Source: Mycobacterium sp. PO1
GTDB lineage: Bacteria; Actinomycetota; Actinomycetes; Mycobacteriales; Mycobacteriaceae
NCBI RefSeq assembly: GCF_017312405.1
Contig: NZ_BLTG01000017.1
Location: 1 to 64,000 of the forward strand
DNA length: 64,000 bases
Direction of reading: 5' to 3'
The notes under the pieces: model-generated
The model's input: the letters and a program-made list of their open reading frames with translations, nothing else
Told to the model about the DNA's origin: nothing
The model's database searches: none
Shown here: piece after piece, positions 16,648-25,139 of the stretch
Numbering within the stretch: the stretch's first letter is position 1
Layout: each line of letters starts with the position of its first letter
Translations under genes and position numbers: made by a program

Positions 16648-18294
16648 TCAGCGCAATTTGTGCTCGACAACGGTGGTGAGTCGTTGTTTGCGCACGGCCC
16701 CGGACACTTCCTCGAGCCGTACGCCGACTTCGTCGCCGGCGATCTCGAGGGTGCCGATCTGATTGCGGAAGTGCAGGCCAGTCGCCTCGCGCCACCGCAA
16801 TCTCGGGGCGCTGATCCCGGCACTTCTGGCCAGTACCCGTCCCGCCGCCGCGGCAACGCGAGTGTGGCCCAGAACTTGCAGCAGCCGCTCGCCGAGCTGC
16901 AGATCTTTACGCAGTCCCGAGCAGACCACCTGCCATACCGCTGTCGGGGACGTCGACGTGGCCTCGTCGGGTAACTGGACTTCGGTGACCCAACAGTGGT
17001 GGACGTCGCCACCGAGCAGCACGATCGATTGCGGTGGCGTGCCCCGCCGTCCGTGGGCGCTGTCGATCACCAGGGACTCCATGTCACGGAAGCTGCGCTG
17101 GAACACCGCCCAATGGTCGAGGTGGCCCTTCATGCGTGCCTGCTCGCCGAGGCCGCGCATCCGCTGCCCCCACGCTCCGTCGGCGACGGCTTCCGACCAG
17201 CCCTCGATGTCGTGGATGCCGTAGGGCATCAATACCGGCAACGACGAGGCGAGGATCAGGTGCCGGTAGTCGCCGTCGACTCGCGACGTGACCCAGTCCC
17301 ACTCGTCGTCGGTGACCATCGAGCGTTGTCCTGGCTTCAGTTGCCGGCCGGTCCGTGAATCCACGACCACCAGGCGCGTGTCGCCGAAGTCGCGGCAATA
17401 GCTGAACCGGGAGCGGCCTTCGTCGCTCTCGGCGTCCTTGGCCATCTGGCGCAGCGCCGTGCTGCCATCGCGGGTGCGCCGGATCTCTTGGAAGGTTTCG
17501 TTGGCGGCGAGTTCTGCCGGCGTGAGGTTGCCCAGGTGCTGAAAGATCCAGTACGCCATCAGCCCCCCGGTGATGCGGGTCTCGTACCACGAGGTACGGC
17601 GCATCTCGGCCAACCACTGTGCCGAGATGTTCCAGCGGTCGTTGATTTCGTGGTCGTCGAAGATCGTCGAGGTCGGCAGCGTGGACAGGATCCAGCGCAC
17701 CATCGGCTCGGTCCACGCGTCGCGATAGCCGATGCAGTATTCCTCGAAGTCTTCGAGGACGTCCACCGGTCCACCGGCGTGCACCTCACGATCGGCGACC
17801 TCTTCTTTGATGTCGTCGGGCACGTCGTCGGCGTAGAGCTGGTCACCCAGCATCAAGAGCGCGTCGGGCCACAGTGTCGAGGGCTGGTTGAGCATCCGGG
17901 CGCCGAACGCGCGCAGCGCATCGACTCCTTTCCCTTTGGGGTGCCAGAGGCCACGCCATGTGTAAGGCGCCCGTTGAGGCGCCGAGGTCCGGCAGGACCC
18001 GAATGCCAGACGCACCGACCTGCCGGGCGGGATCAGCTTGATCTGCGGTTGAGGGAACGGGTAGTCGGGCGGTGGCCACGCCCGCTCGCCATCGAGGCGC
18101 ACGTCGTACGGGTACTGCCGGTCGGGTTCGAGACCGTCGATGCGGACGATCGCGAAATGGTGGCCTTCGACCTCGAAAGTCTCGGCAGCACAACCCATGA
18201 TCTGCACCTCGCACGCCTCGTCGGTCTCCACCCAGACGGTGGCGTCGGTTTGACCGACATGACGCAGCATCGGGCCGACCCGGATTTCAGTCAC
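16648..18294 (-). CDS. PhoD-like metallophosphatase
   Basis: A protein of about 548 residues with PhoD-type motifs in order: FGSCRTSAPQR, LMLGDQLYADDV, STIFDDHEINDRWN and LLGGDVHHCWVTE, which carry the metal-binding Asp, Asn and His residues. An N-terminal beta domain (RHVGQTDATVWVETDEACEV) is typical of the family. No signal peptide is seen from the GTG at 18294, which I prefer because VTEIRVGP begins the conserved region. It is probably a cytoplasmic or membrane-associated phosphodiesterase/phosphatase; the substrate is unknown. It is divergent from the next gene. Confidence 0.85.
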   Translation of the reverse strand: MTEIRVGPMLRHVGQTDATVWVETDEACEVQIMGCAAETFEVEGHHFAIVRIDGLEPDRQYPYDVRLDGERAWPPPDYPFPQPQIKLIPPGRSVRLAFGSCRTSAPQRAPYTWRGLWHPKGKGVDALRAFGARMLNQPSTLWPDALLMLGDQLYADDVPDDIKEEVADREVHAGGPVDVLEDFEEYCIGYRDAWTEPMVRWILSTLPTSTIFDDHEINDRWNISAQWLAEMRRTSWYETRITGGLMAYWIFQHLGNLTPAELAANETFQEIRRTRDGSTALRQMAKDAESDEGRSRFSYCRDFGDTRLVVVDSRTGRQLKPGQRSMVTDDEWDWVTSRVDGDYRHLILASSLPVLMPYGIHDIEGWSEAVADGAWGQRMRGLGEQARMKGHLDHWAVFQRSFRDMESLVIDSAHGRRGTPPQSIVLLGGDVHHCWVTEVQLPDEATSTSPTAVWQVVCSGLRKDLQLGERLLQVLGHTRVAAAAGRVLARSAGISAPRLRWREATGLHFRNQIGTLEIAGDEVGVRLEEVSGAVRKQRLTTVVEHKLR

Positions 18295-18417
18295 GTCCCG
18301 CGGCTTCCCGGAGAACGGGATGACAAAACTCGCGGGTGGCGGGACGGCGGTGAAGGTCTTGGGCCCGCCCAGCTGAGGACTTTCCGCCCTGTCGAACCGC
18401 CGTGCATCCGAGAGACC

Positions 18418-19062
18418 ATGACGCCCATGACCGAGCGGATGCTGATCGAATCGGTGATGCCGCGTGCCGACGCCCTCATCGCGGTGCACACCATGGTGGC
18501 CGCCGAGCCGGCCGCCACCTATCGCGCGGCGCGCGACCTCGACTTCCTCACGGTCCGCACACCGCTGCTGACGGCCGCCATGTGGTTGCGGGGCCTGCCG
18601 GGACGAGTGCGCGGCAACTCCGCTGCCCCGCCGGCGCGGCTGCAGCTGGATGACATGGCGGCCATGCCCGGCTGGCTCCTGGTCGGGGAACGACCCGGTG
18701 CCGAGATCGTGTTCGGCGCCGTCGGCCGATTCTGGCGACCGGTGATCGACTGGCTGCAGGTCGGCCCGGACGAGTTCGCGACGTTCGACGAGCCCGGGTG
18801 GGGCAAGATCGCCGCGAACTTCTCGGTGACCCCTTACGGCGAGCAGTACACGCTGCTGAGCTATCAGTGCCGCACCGTCACCACCGATCCCGACTCGCGG
18901 CGCCGGTTCCGGCGCTACTGGTGGCTGATCCGGCCGTTCGTCGGGCACATCATGCGGGCCAGCGTGGCAACCATCAAGGCCGACGCCGAGTCCGGCGGCT
19001 CGCCGGCGGCGCAAACCCCGGTCGTCGATGCCGTCACACCAGCGGGCAGGTTCGGCCGATGA
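18418..19062 (+). CDS. Hypothetical protein, possible SRPBCC-like fold
   Basis: A 214-residue soluble protein without clear motifs. The pattern (PRADALIAVHTMVAAEPAAT near the N-terminus, then LDDMAAMPGWLLVGERPG, WGKIAANFSVTPYGEQYTLL and a C-terminal RYWWLIRPFVGHIMRASVAT) recalls polyketide-cyclase-like SRPBCC proteins of mycobacteria, an inference from alternating strands and the closing long helix. It starts at ATG 18418, with ATG 18427 as the alternative. It overlaps the thioredoxin gene by four bases, so the two are coupled. Confidence 0.7.
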   Translation: MTPMTERMLIESVMPRADALIAVHTMVAAEPAATYRAARDLDFLTVRTPLLTAAMWLRGLPGRVRGNSAAPPARLQLDDMAAMPGWLLVGERPGAEIVFGAVGRFWRPVIDWLQVGPDEFATFDEPGWGKIAANFSVTPYGEQYTLLSYQCRTVTTDPDSRRRFRRYWWLIRPFVGHIMRASVATIKADAESGGSPAAQTPVVDAVTPAGRFGR

Positions 19063-19481
19063 CCGCCGACACCGTCGCCTGCCCACACTGCGGGCAACGC
19101 AACCGGGTGCCGGCGGGCGGCCGCGGCAGGCCCCGCTGCGCGAAGTGCCGGCAGTGGTTGCCGTGGATCGTGTCGGCCGGGGACCGGGACTTCGCCGAGG
19201 CGGTCGAGAACGCGTCGGTGCCGGCGCTGGTGGACTTCTGGGCGACGTGGTGCGGCCCGTGCCGGATGGTCAGCCCGGCGCTGGAGCAGCTGGCCGGTGA
19301 GCGGGCGGGCTCGCTGAAGTTGGTCAAGGTCGACGTGGACACCGCGCCCGCGTTGTCGCAACGCTTCCAGGTGCAGGCCGTTCCGACGCTGCTGCTGATG
19401 GACGGCGGTCGTGTCCTGGCGCGCAAGTCTGGTGCGGCACCGATCGCAGCTCTGCGCAGCTGGGTCGACGAGGTCCTGTGA
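19059..19481 (+). CDS. Thioredoxin 2-type protein with N-terminal zinc ribbon
   Basis: A 140-residue thioredoxin. Cys8/Cys11 (CPHC) and Cys27/Cys30 (CAKC) form the N-terminal zinc ribbon seen in Trx2/TrxC. The active site WCGPC is at 64-68 in FWATWCGPCRM, and the cis-Pro loop is VPTLLLM. It acts as a cytoplasmic disulfide reductase, and Trx2-type proteins are usually linked to oxidative stress. It starts within the ATGA overlap with the upstream gene. The OhrR-like regulator follows 66 bases after, in line with a redox context. Confidence 0.9.
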   Translation: MTADTVACPHCGQRNRVPAGGRGRPRCAKCRQWLPWIVSAGDRDFAEAVENASVPALVDFWATWCGPCRMVSPALEQLAGERAGSLKLVKVDVDTAPALSQRFQVQAVPTLLLMDGGRVLARKSGAAPIAALRSWVDEVL

Positions 19482-19547
19482 CTCCACGGCCGGTGTCGGT
19501 ACTCACAGTTGTTGCTGGCACGCAAACTGTTAGGGCACTATCAAGTC

Positions 19548-20030
19548 ATGGCCACGACCGCGCGCGTCGACCCGCTGTCCCTGGAACAGCAGGTGTGTTT
19601 TGCATTGGCCGTCACCAACCGGGCGGTGCTTGCCGTCTACCGGCCGCTACTCGAGCCACTCGGCCTGACCCACCCGCAATACCTGGTGATGTTGGCGATG
19701 TGGGACCACCAGCGCTCCGCTGAAAGCGATACGCCGCTGTCGGTCAAGCAGATCGCCACGACGCTGCAGATCGACTCGGCCACCCTGTCGCCAATGCTCA
19801 AGCGCCTCGAGACGCTCGGGCTGATCATCCGCCGCCGCAACGCCGCCGACGAGCGCGCCACCGACGTCAGCCTCACCAACGCGGGCAGCGCGCTGCGGGC
19901 GCGCGCACTCGACATCCCGCCGGCCGTCGTCGCCCGGCTCGGCGTCGAGTTGACCGAGCTGGAGCATCTCCGCGACGCCTTGACCCGTATCAACGCCGCC
20001 GCGCTCGCCGCCGGCGCATTGCAGTCCTGA
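19548..20030 (+). CDS. MarR-family regulator, OhrR-like
   Basis: A 160-residue winged-helix regulator. LSLEQQVCFALAVTNRAVLAVY places a cysteine at residue 17, where OhrR proteins carry the peroxide-sensing Cys. The winged helix follows (PLSVKQIATTLQIDSATLSP, then LKRLETLGLIIRRRNAADER). It probably senses organic hydroperoxide, but no ohr peroxidase gene is adjacent, so the target is elsewhere or is the following gene. The ATG at 19548 is chosen because it starts the conserved domain; the frame is open 13 codons further up. Confidence 0.85.
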   Translation: MATTARVDPLSLEQQVCFALAVTNRAVLAVYRPLLEPLGLTHPQYLVMLAMWDHQRSAESDTPLSVKQIATTLQIDSATLSPMLKRLETLGLIIRRRNAADERATDVSLTNAGSALRARALDIPPAVVARLGVELTELEHLRDALTRINAAALAAGALQS

Positions 20031-20052
20031 CCCGCCCACTGAAGGAGCCGAC

Positions 20053-20469
20053 ATGACCGCCAGCACCCCCAGCACGTGGCAGCGCCTCACCTACATCTAT
20101 GGCAGGCGTCTGCCGAAGTCGATGCAACGGTGGGTCGCCGAGGACCTCGCCGGCCAGGGCGCCGTGCGCAGGCACATGATTCGCTACGCGATCCCCCCGC
20201 TGTTCGTGCTCGCGCCGTTCTGGCTGATTCCGGTCAATCTCTACATGCACCTGGAGATGACAGTGCCGATCTACGTGTGGGCGCTGTTGATGACGCTGGC
20301 GCTGAACAAGCCCTGGCGCCGGCAGCGCCTCGCTGCGCACGGGCTGGATCCCAACCTGGTCGATGTGATCAAGCGCAAGCAGCAGGCCAGGATGCACGAG
20401 GACTACGAGCGCCGATTCGGTCCGCGTCCCCAGGAAGCCAAGTGGCAGTCCAACAGCAGCCCGTTCTGA
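20053..20469 (+). CDS. DUF5313-like membrane protein
   Basis: A 138-residue protein with two central hydrophobic segments (YAIPPLFVLAPFWLIPVNLY and VPIYVWALLMTLALN) between a soluble N-terminus containing WQRLTYIYGRRLP and a charged C-terminus (KRKQQARMHEDYERRFGPRP). This matches small mycobacterial proteins annotated DUF5313. GAAGGAG precedes the ATG at 20053. The function is unknown. It follows the OhrR-like gene by 22 bases and may be co-transcribed with it. Confidence 0.75.
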   Translation: MTASTPSTWQRLTYIYGRRLPKSMQRWVAEDLAGQGAVRRHMIRYAIPPLFVLAPFWLIPVNLYMHLEMTVPIYVWALLMTLALNKPWRRQRLAAHGLDPNLVDVIKRKQQARMHEDYERRFGPRPQEAKWQSNSSPF

Positions 20470-20601
20470 TGCGAGGGTGCAGCGTGGGCTCCGCCGACGC
20501 CGGTCGGCGACGCCGCGTACACATCCGCTGCTCCGAAGAAGTTGCCGACGGGGCCGCAGCGCTTCCCCGGAAACACGAGCCCCACAAGTAACAATGGCCA
20601 C

Positions 20602-21300
20602 ATGGGCGAACCCGCTGATACGTCACCGGTCGATGACGATGCGCACGCTTCAGCGGCGCCCGCGCCCGGTGTGACGCCACCATCACCGGCCCCGAAACCG
20701 ACGCCGCCGCGCCCGAAGCGTCAGTGGGGCCGGACCGCCGCACGTCAGGCCGCCGCGGTCTCGTCGAAACTGGCCCCGGTCGTGCGCAGCGCAGGCGACC
20801 GGGTGGCCGCGGCGTCGGCCACCACACTCTTGCTGGGACTGCTCGGAGTGCTCCTGATCTCGAGCGTGGTCGCCGGGTTGACCTCCGACGGCTCACTCGG
20901 CGTGGCCGCCACAGTCCTGTTCATCCCGATGCTGTCGGGGGTGATCGGCGCTATCGGCATGCGTTGTCTCGATGAGCGCCGCAGGACGCAGGCACAGCAG
21001 GACAACGAGCGCGAAGAGACGCGGACACTGCAGCACATCGAGCACACCCTGGACTACGTCGATACCAAGCTCACCACCGCGTTGACCCAGTTCGGCACCG
21101 ACCGCCACAACGAAGCGGTGATCGGCATGTTCCAGGCCAAGGCCGCCACCGAGCTGTATCTGGGCACCGATCGCCGGGCCGACGCCCGCTCCGCACCGGA
21201 CTCCGAAGCCGAGGGCATCGACCTGGTGAGCCAGTACGGTCTCGCCGAGCTGCTGACCCCCCGCAGCGTCGGCAGCAAGTCGGACCGCACCTGCGCCTGA
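20602..21300 (+). CDS. Hypothetical membrane protein with Pro/Ala-rich N-terminus
   Basis: A 232-residue protein. Residues 1-45 are a Pro/Ala-rich disordered stretch, followed by a basic segment and two membrane helices (ATTLLLGLLGVLLISSVVAGL and LGVAATVLFIPMLSGVIGAIG). A charged helical, possibly coiled-coil, segment follows (RRRTQAQQDNEREETRTLQH), then a soluble tail. I do not recognise the family. The start is the ATG at 20602 and no strong ribosome-binding site is visible. The alpha/beta hydrolase begins 14 bases after its stop. Confidence 0.65.
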   Translation: MGEPADTSPVDDDAHASAAPAPGVTPPSPAPKPTPPRPKRQWGRTAARQAAAVSSKLAPVVRSAGDRVAAASATTLLLGLLGVLLISSVVAGLTSDGSLGVAATVLFIPMLSGVIGAIGMRCLDERRRTQAQQDNEREETRTLQHIEHTLDYVDTKLTTALTQFGTDRHNEAVIGMFQAKAATELYLGTDRRADARSAPDSEAEGIDLVSQYGLAELLTPRSVGSKSDRTCA

Positions 21301-21314
21301 GGCGGTCGTTCGCC

Positions 21315-22169
21315 GTGGCCCCGGCTTCGTCTGTGCCGGCCGACGGGCACCACGTGGGTGTTCGCCGGTTCGGCAAACTCGGTGGCCGGCCGGTGGTCTG
21401 GTGCCACGGCGGGCTGAGCTCCGCGCTGGACGCCACGTTCTTCGATGCTGCCGGCAGGCAGCGCGGCGCCGAGGTGATCGCCATCGATCGGCCGGGCATC
21501 GGGCGCAGCGACTATCGTCACCTGTCGCACATCGGCCGATGGCCACACCTGGTCGAAACGGTGGCTGACTCACTCGGCCTGGACCAATTCGCCGTCGCGG
21601 GTTGGTCCGCGGGCGGACCGTACGCCCTGGCGTGCGCGGCGATGATGCCCGAGCGTGTGCGCGCTGTCGCCACGTTGGCCGGGATGGCTCCTCTGGAGCA
21701 CATCAGCCAGGCGTTCGAGTTGGGGCTGTGGGCAGACCGGGTTCTGATCCCCGCCGCACAGGTGTCGCCGGTTGTTGCCGCGACGCTGATCCGGGCCAGT
21801 CGTGCCGCGCCTGACCGCTACCTCGCCCGGGAGGTGCTTCGCACTGCGGGGCGCAGGGACGGGGCAGCGTTGAGCGGGAAGCCGCTGGGATGGGTGGTCG
21901 GCGCGGTGCGGGAAGCCACCGTCAACGGAGTGAGAGGTACCGCCGACGACTACCGCCGAATCGGCCGCGACTGGGGATTCGAACTGGGGTCGGTCCGCCA
22001 GCCCACCACGGTGTGGCAGGGCGACCAGGACGCCCTCGTTCCCGCGAAACATGCTCGCCGCCTGGCCAACTCGCTGCCGAGCGGCACGTTGAGGATGGTG
22101 GCGTCCGCCGGCCACTACCTTCCCGCGCTGCTTGCCGACGCTGTCCTGCACGATCTGGCCCCGAGATAG
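21315..22169 (+). CDS. Alpha/beta hydrolase
   Basis: A 284-residue alpha/beta-hydrolase-fold enzyme. The oxyanion region is VVWCHGGLSSALD, followed by VIAIDRPGIGRSDY, the nucleophile elbow GWSAGGP (Ser within FAVAGWSAGGPYALAC), and a late VWQGDQDALVPAKHARRL with the acid Asp and SAGHYLPAL with the catalytic His. It starts with GTG at 21315. The substrate is unknown; the pattern fits proline-iminopeptidase or carboxylesterase-like hydrolases. It converges on the SDR gene at 22183. Confidence 0.85.
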   Translation: MAPASSVPADGHHVGVRRFGKLGGRPVVWCHGGLSSALDATFFDAAGRQRGAEVIAIDRPGIGRSDYRHLSHIGRWPHLVETVADSLGLDQFAVAGWSAGGPYALACAAMMPERVRAVATLAGMAPLEHISQAFELGLWADRVLIPAAQVSPVVAATLIRASRAAPDRYLAREVLRTAGRRDGAALSGKPLGWVVGAVREATVNGVRGTADDYRRIGRDWGFELGSVRQPTTVWQGDQDALVPAKHARRLANSLPSGTLRMVASAGHYLPALLADAVLHDLAPR

Positions 22170-22182
22170 GCGCCTGCCCTCG

Positions 22183-22956
22183 TCAACCGAGATCGGGCGC
22201 CCAGGCCACCCCGTTGATGTGGCTGCCGCCGTCGACGAACAGCGTGTTGCCGGTGACGTAACGGGATCCCTCGCCGGCGAGGAACACCGCGACCGGCGCG
22301 ATGTCCTCGTAGGGGTCACCCATCCGGCCCATCGGGTTGGCCGCGTCGGCCATTTCCTCCATTCCGGGATAGTCGGCCATGGCCCGCAAGAACGCCTGAC
22401 TCTTGGCAGCGGGGCAGATGGCGTTGACGGTCACCCCGGTCGGAGCCCATTCGCGCGCGGCAGTTCGGGTCAGCGTGCGCAACGCCTCCTTGGCGGCGTT
22501 GTACTCCAGTGAGCCCATGTGCCCATTGACGCCGTTGAGGCTGCACATGTTGACCACTCGGCCCCAGCCGCGTCGTTTCATGGCGGGGTATGCGGCGCGC
22601 ATCGCCCAGAACGGTCCGTAATAGCCCACCGCCATGCCGTGGGTCACCTGCTCGTCGGTTTTCGTCTCCACGCGGTTGAGCGCTCCCCCGCCCCACGCGT
22701 TGTTCACCAGGATGTCCAGCGCACCGTATTCGGCCAGCGCTGCGGCCACGGCGTCCTCGACCTGATCTCGTTGCGCCACATCGGTTTCGACGAACAGCCC
22801 ACCGACCTCATCGGCGACGGCGGCGCCTGCGAGGGCGTCGTATTCCGCCACCACCACCCGCGCGCCCTCGTGCGCGAAGCGCCGCGCGAGCCCGGCGCCG
22901 ATACCCGCGCCGGCACCGGTGATCAACGCGACCTTGCCGTGCAACGAGCCGGTCAC
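22183..22956 (-). CDS. Short-chain dehydrogenase/reductase
   Basis: A 257-residue classical SDR. TGAGAGIG lies near residues 14-21, VNNAWGGG near 82-89, and the active-site YNAAK follows CSLNGVNGHMGSLE. The C-terminal FLAGEGSRYVTGNTLFVDGG is typical. The GTG at 22956 overlaps the stop of the SnoaL-like gene by four bases, so LLM oxidoreductase, SnoaL-like protein and SDR form one coupled operon. The substrate is unknown, and the operon context suggests catabolism of a cyclic or lipid-like compound. Confidence 0.87.
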   Translation of the reverse strand: MTGSLHGKVALITGAGAGIGAGLARRFAHEGARVVVAEYDALAGAAVADEVGGLFVETDVAQRDQVEDAVAAALAEYGALDILVNNAWGGGALNRVETKTDEQVTHGMAVGYYGPFWAMRAAYPAMKRRGWGRVVNMCSLNGVNGHMGSLEYNAAKEALRTLTRTAAREWAPTGVTVNAICPAAKSQAFLRAMADYPGMEEMADAANPMGRMGDPYEDIAPVAVFLAGEGSRYVTGNTLFVDGGSHINGVAWAPDLG

Positions 22957-23441
22957 CGGCCCCACCCGTTCAGCCCGACCGTAACCAGTTCGGCCGCCGC
23001 GCCGCTGCCGTCGAGTTGGCGCGCGGTGCGGTCGGTGATCTGCCAACGCTCGCCGTTCCGGCGCAGATTCACCAGATGCACCCCGGCGCGCAGGATCCGA
23101 TAGCCGTGTTCGTCGCCTCGGACCACCAACACGGACTCACAGACCGCGACCGCGGTGTCACCGGTCACGGTGACCACCGGCGGCCCGAAGAAGTGGCAGC
23201 AGCCGCGGCGGATCAATCCTTGATGCGCCTCGGATTCCACCATCGCGGCGACGTCGGCGCGGCTGGACATCACCCAGTCGCCGACGTCGTAGGTGCCCTC
23301 GGGGGCCCAGAGGTCGGCCGCGGCTGCCGCATCGCCGCTGTCGACCAGTGGTCCGTATGCGGCGATCATGCGGGTGATGGCGCGCTCGTCTTCCAGGGCC
23401 TGAAGTCGTCGTTCGAGTGCGTCGAGACGCTCGTCGCTCAC
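22953..23441 (-). CDS. SnoaL/NTF2-like protein
   Basis: A 162-residue protein with the SnoaL_4 pattern: an N-terminal helix (RLQALEDERAITRMIAAYGP), VDSGDAAAAADLWAPEGTYD, then strands including AVCESVLVVRGDEHGYRI and a final WQITDRTARQLDG. Such alpha+beta barrels act as dehydratases, isomerases or binding proteins. It is the middle gene of the LLM-SnoaL-SDR operon, overlapping both neighbours by four bases. The N-terminal DALERRLQALEDE could form a short coiled coil. Confidence 0.82.
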   Translation of the reverse strand: MSDERLDALERRLQALEDERAITRMIAAYGPLVDSGDAAAAADLWAPEGTYDVGDWVMSSRADVAAMVESEAHQGLIRRGCCHFFGPPVVTVTGDTAVAVCESVLVVRGDEHGYRILRAGVHLVNLRRNGERWQITDRTARQLDGSGAAAELVTVGLNGWGR

Positions 23442-24307
23442 ATCGTCTCCTCGGTGATCTCGGCGGCCACTTCGCTGAGCGCGCCGAGTTGTTCGCAGTA
23501 GTGCTCGGCCGACTGCGCGGACACTGTGCAGGTGACGGCGGTGGCTCCGGCCGAGCGCAACGTGGTCAGTCGCCCCCGGGTGCCGGCGCGATCCCCCAGC
23601 GGGTCAACGGGCCTGCCGGTGGGCAGCACGACGTCGAAGGGTGCGGGGGCGTCCACCCGCGCCAGCATGTCGTGGATCTGCGCCGTCCGGAGTCCGAACG
23701 GCATCCAGCCGTCACCGAGCCGTGCGGCGCGGCGCAGGGAGCGCAGCGTGCGTCCGCCGACCCAGATCGGCACTCGTGCCTGCTGGGCACAGGGCTGCAC
23801 GGTGAAGCCGTCGAAGCGGTAGAACTCGCCGTCGAATCGGGGCCGGGTGTTCGACATCGACGCGCGCAGGGCCGCGATGGCCTCGTCGGCGCGCGCACCC
23901 CGCCGCGCGTAGTCGGCGCCGAGGAGGCCGAACTCGGCGGCCAGCGAACCCACCCCGACGCCGAGCACCAGTCGTCCGCCGCTGATGCGGTCGAGGGTCC
24001 CGTAGCGCTTCGCGATCTCCAGTGGATGGTGGTAGCCGAGCACCAGCACCGCGGTGACCAGCTTCAGCCGTCTGGTGTGCGCGGCCAGGAAACTCAACGT
24101 GGACAACGGATCCCAATACGTGACGCCGCGCCGTTCTACCTCATCCGCCGGTACGGCGACGTGCTCGGGGCAGGTCAGGTGGTCGAAGCCGTGCTCGTCG
24201 GCCGTGCGGGCGATGCGCGCGAGTTCCTCGGCGCCGGCGCGCTCCTCCCACGCGGAGGACACCCCGGGCAGCTGCATGACCACGGGCGTGGACAGTCCGA
24301 TCCGCAC
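23438..24307 (-). CDS. LLM-class F420-dependent oxidoreductase
   Basis: A 289-residue TIM-barrel enzyme of the luciferase-like superfamily. MRIGLSTPVVMQLPG, HGFDHLTCPEHVAV, LVLGYHHPLEIAKRYGTLD and SGGRLVLGVGVGSLAAEF are characteristic of the mycobacterial F420-using group, which I infer as the cofactor over FMN. It is first in the operon with the SnoaL-like and SDR genes, and divergent from the IclR gene across 109 bases that contain a perfect inverted repeat. Confidence 0.87.
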   Translation of the reverse strand: MRIGLSTPVVMQLPGVSSAWEERAGAEELARIARTADEHGFDHLTCPEHVAVPADEVERRGVTYWDPLSTLSFLAAHTRRLKLVTAVLVLGYHHPLEIAKRYGTLDRISGGRLVLGVGVGSLAAEFGLLGADYARRGARADEAIAALRASMSNTRPRFDGEFYRFDGFTVQPCAQQARVPIWVGGRTLRSLRRAARLGDGWMPFGLRTAQIHDMLARVDAPAPFDVVLPTGRPVDPLGDRAGTRGRLTTLRSAGATAVTCTVSAQSAEHYCEQLGALSEVAAEITEETM

Positions 24308-24381
24308 GGTTTCGTTGTAGCCGTTCGGGTGGGCGGGTGGTGCTTGCGTCTCGGTGATCGGGACCGCTACCGTACCCGGGT

Positions 24382-24393
24382 AGAATCAATTCT
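24382..24393 (+). promoter_or_regulatory. Perfect inverted repeat, possible IclR operator
   Basis: AGAAT-CA-ATTCT is a perfect palindrome with a two-base centre, in the region between the divergent LLM operon and IclR gene, 24 bases before the IclR start. Short A/T-rich palindromes of this kind are common IclR-type sites. Binding is inferred. Confidence 0.5.
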
Positions 24394-24416
24394 CGTTTCT
24401 GGCGATGAGGTGGTGA

Positions 24417-25139
24417 ATGACCGCAGCGCTGAGCGATCCCGCGCCGACCTCGATGCTGGACCGGTTCACCGTCATCATCGACTGCTTCGGCGGCGGCGCC
24501 CAGTTGTTGACACTCGACGAGATCGCCGGCCGCACAGGCCTCCCCCGATCGTCGGCGCATCGGATACTCGACCAGCTGGTGCGGCTGGGCTGGCTGACCC
24601 ACTGCATTCGGGGTTACGGGTTGGGCGTGCGGGCGTCACCTTCCCCAGTCACGGCCCTCAGCGACCTGACGCTGCGCGCCGCCGCCGCACCCTCACTGCA
24701 CCGACTGCTGATGCGCACCGGGGCGGTGGTGCACCTCGGCGCGGTGGACCGTGGCGACATCGTCCACCTCGACAAACTCGGTGGGTCCGCGGCGGAACGG
24801 GTGCCCACCGCAGTGGGAGCACGGGCACCGGTCCACCGGGTTGCGCTCGGGATCGCCGCGCTGGCCGCAATGAGCCCGGAAGACGTCGAGACCGCACTCG
24901 AACAGGGGGGATCCGGTTTCCGGCCGGGACCGCGCTGGTGGGCTGAGTTGCACCGGGCCCGCGGCGGCGTGGTGGTCCGCGACGGCGACCACGGCGCCGG
25001 CATGGTGTCGGCCGCTGCCGGTGTCGGATCGGGCGCATCGGTCGGGATCGTCGCCGAGGCAACACGATTCACACACCGGCACCGATCCCTCGTGGTCGAG
25101 GCCGCGGCGGGGATCAAGAAGGTTCTCGGGCGCGGTTAA
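24417..25139 (+). CDS. IclR-family transcriptional regulator
   Basis: A 240-residue regulator. The N-terminal winged helix is at about residues 13-60 (LDRFTVIIDCFGGGAQLLTL, then DEIAGRTGLPRSSAHRILDQ). The C-terminal IclR effector domain is recognisable from MRTGAVVHLGAVDRGDIVHL and APVHRVALGIAALAAM. It is probably the regulator of the divergent LLM-SnoaL-SDR operon, given the 109-base shared region with an AGAAT/ATTCT palindrome. Its stop codon overlaps that of the convergent SDR gene by two bases. Confidence 0.88.
   Translation: MTAALSDPAPTSMLDRFTVIIDCFGGGAQLLTLDEIAGRTGLPRSSAHRILDQLVRLGWLTHCIRGYGLGVRASPSPVTALSDLTLRAAAAPSLHRLLMRTGAVVHLGAVDRGDIVHLDKLGGSAAERVPTAVGARAPVHRVALGIAALAAMSPEDVETALEQGGSGFRPGPRWWAELHRARGGVVVRDGDHGAGMVSAAAGVGSGASVGIVAEATRFTHRHRSLVVEAAAGIKKVLGRG

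Noticed and set aside
18295-19086. N-terminal extension of the PhoD-like gene
   Set aside because: It would overlap three other coding frames on the opposite strand and has low-complexity sequence before the conserved domain.
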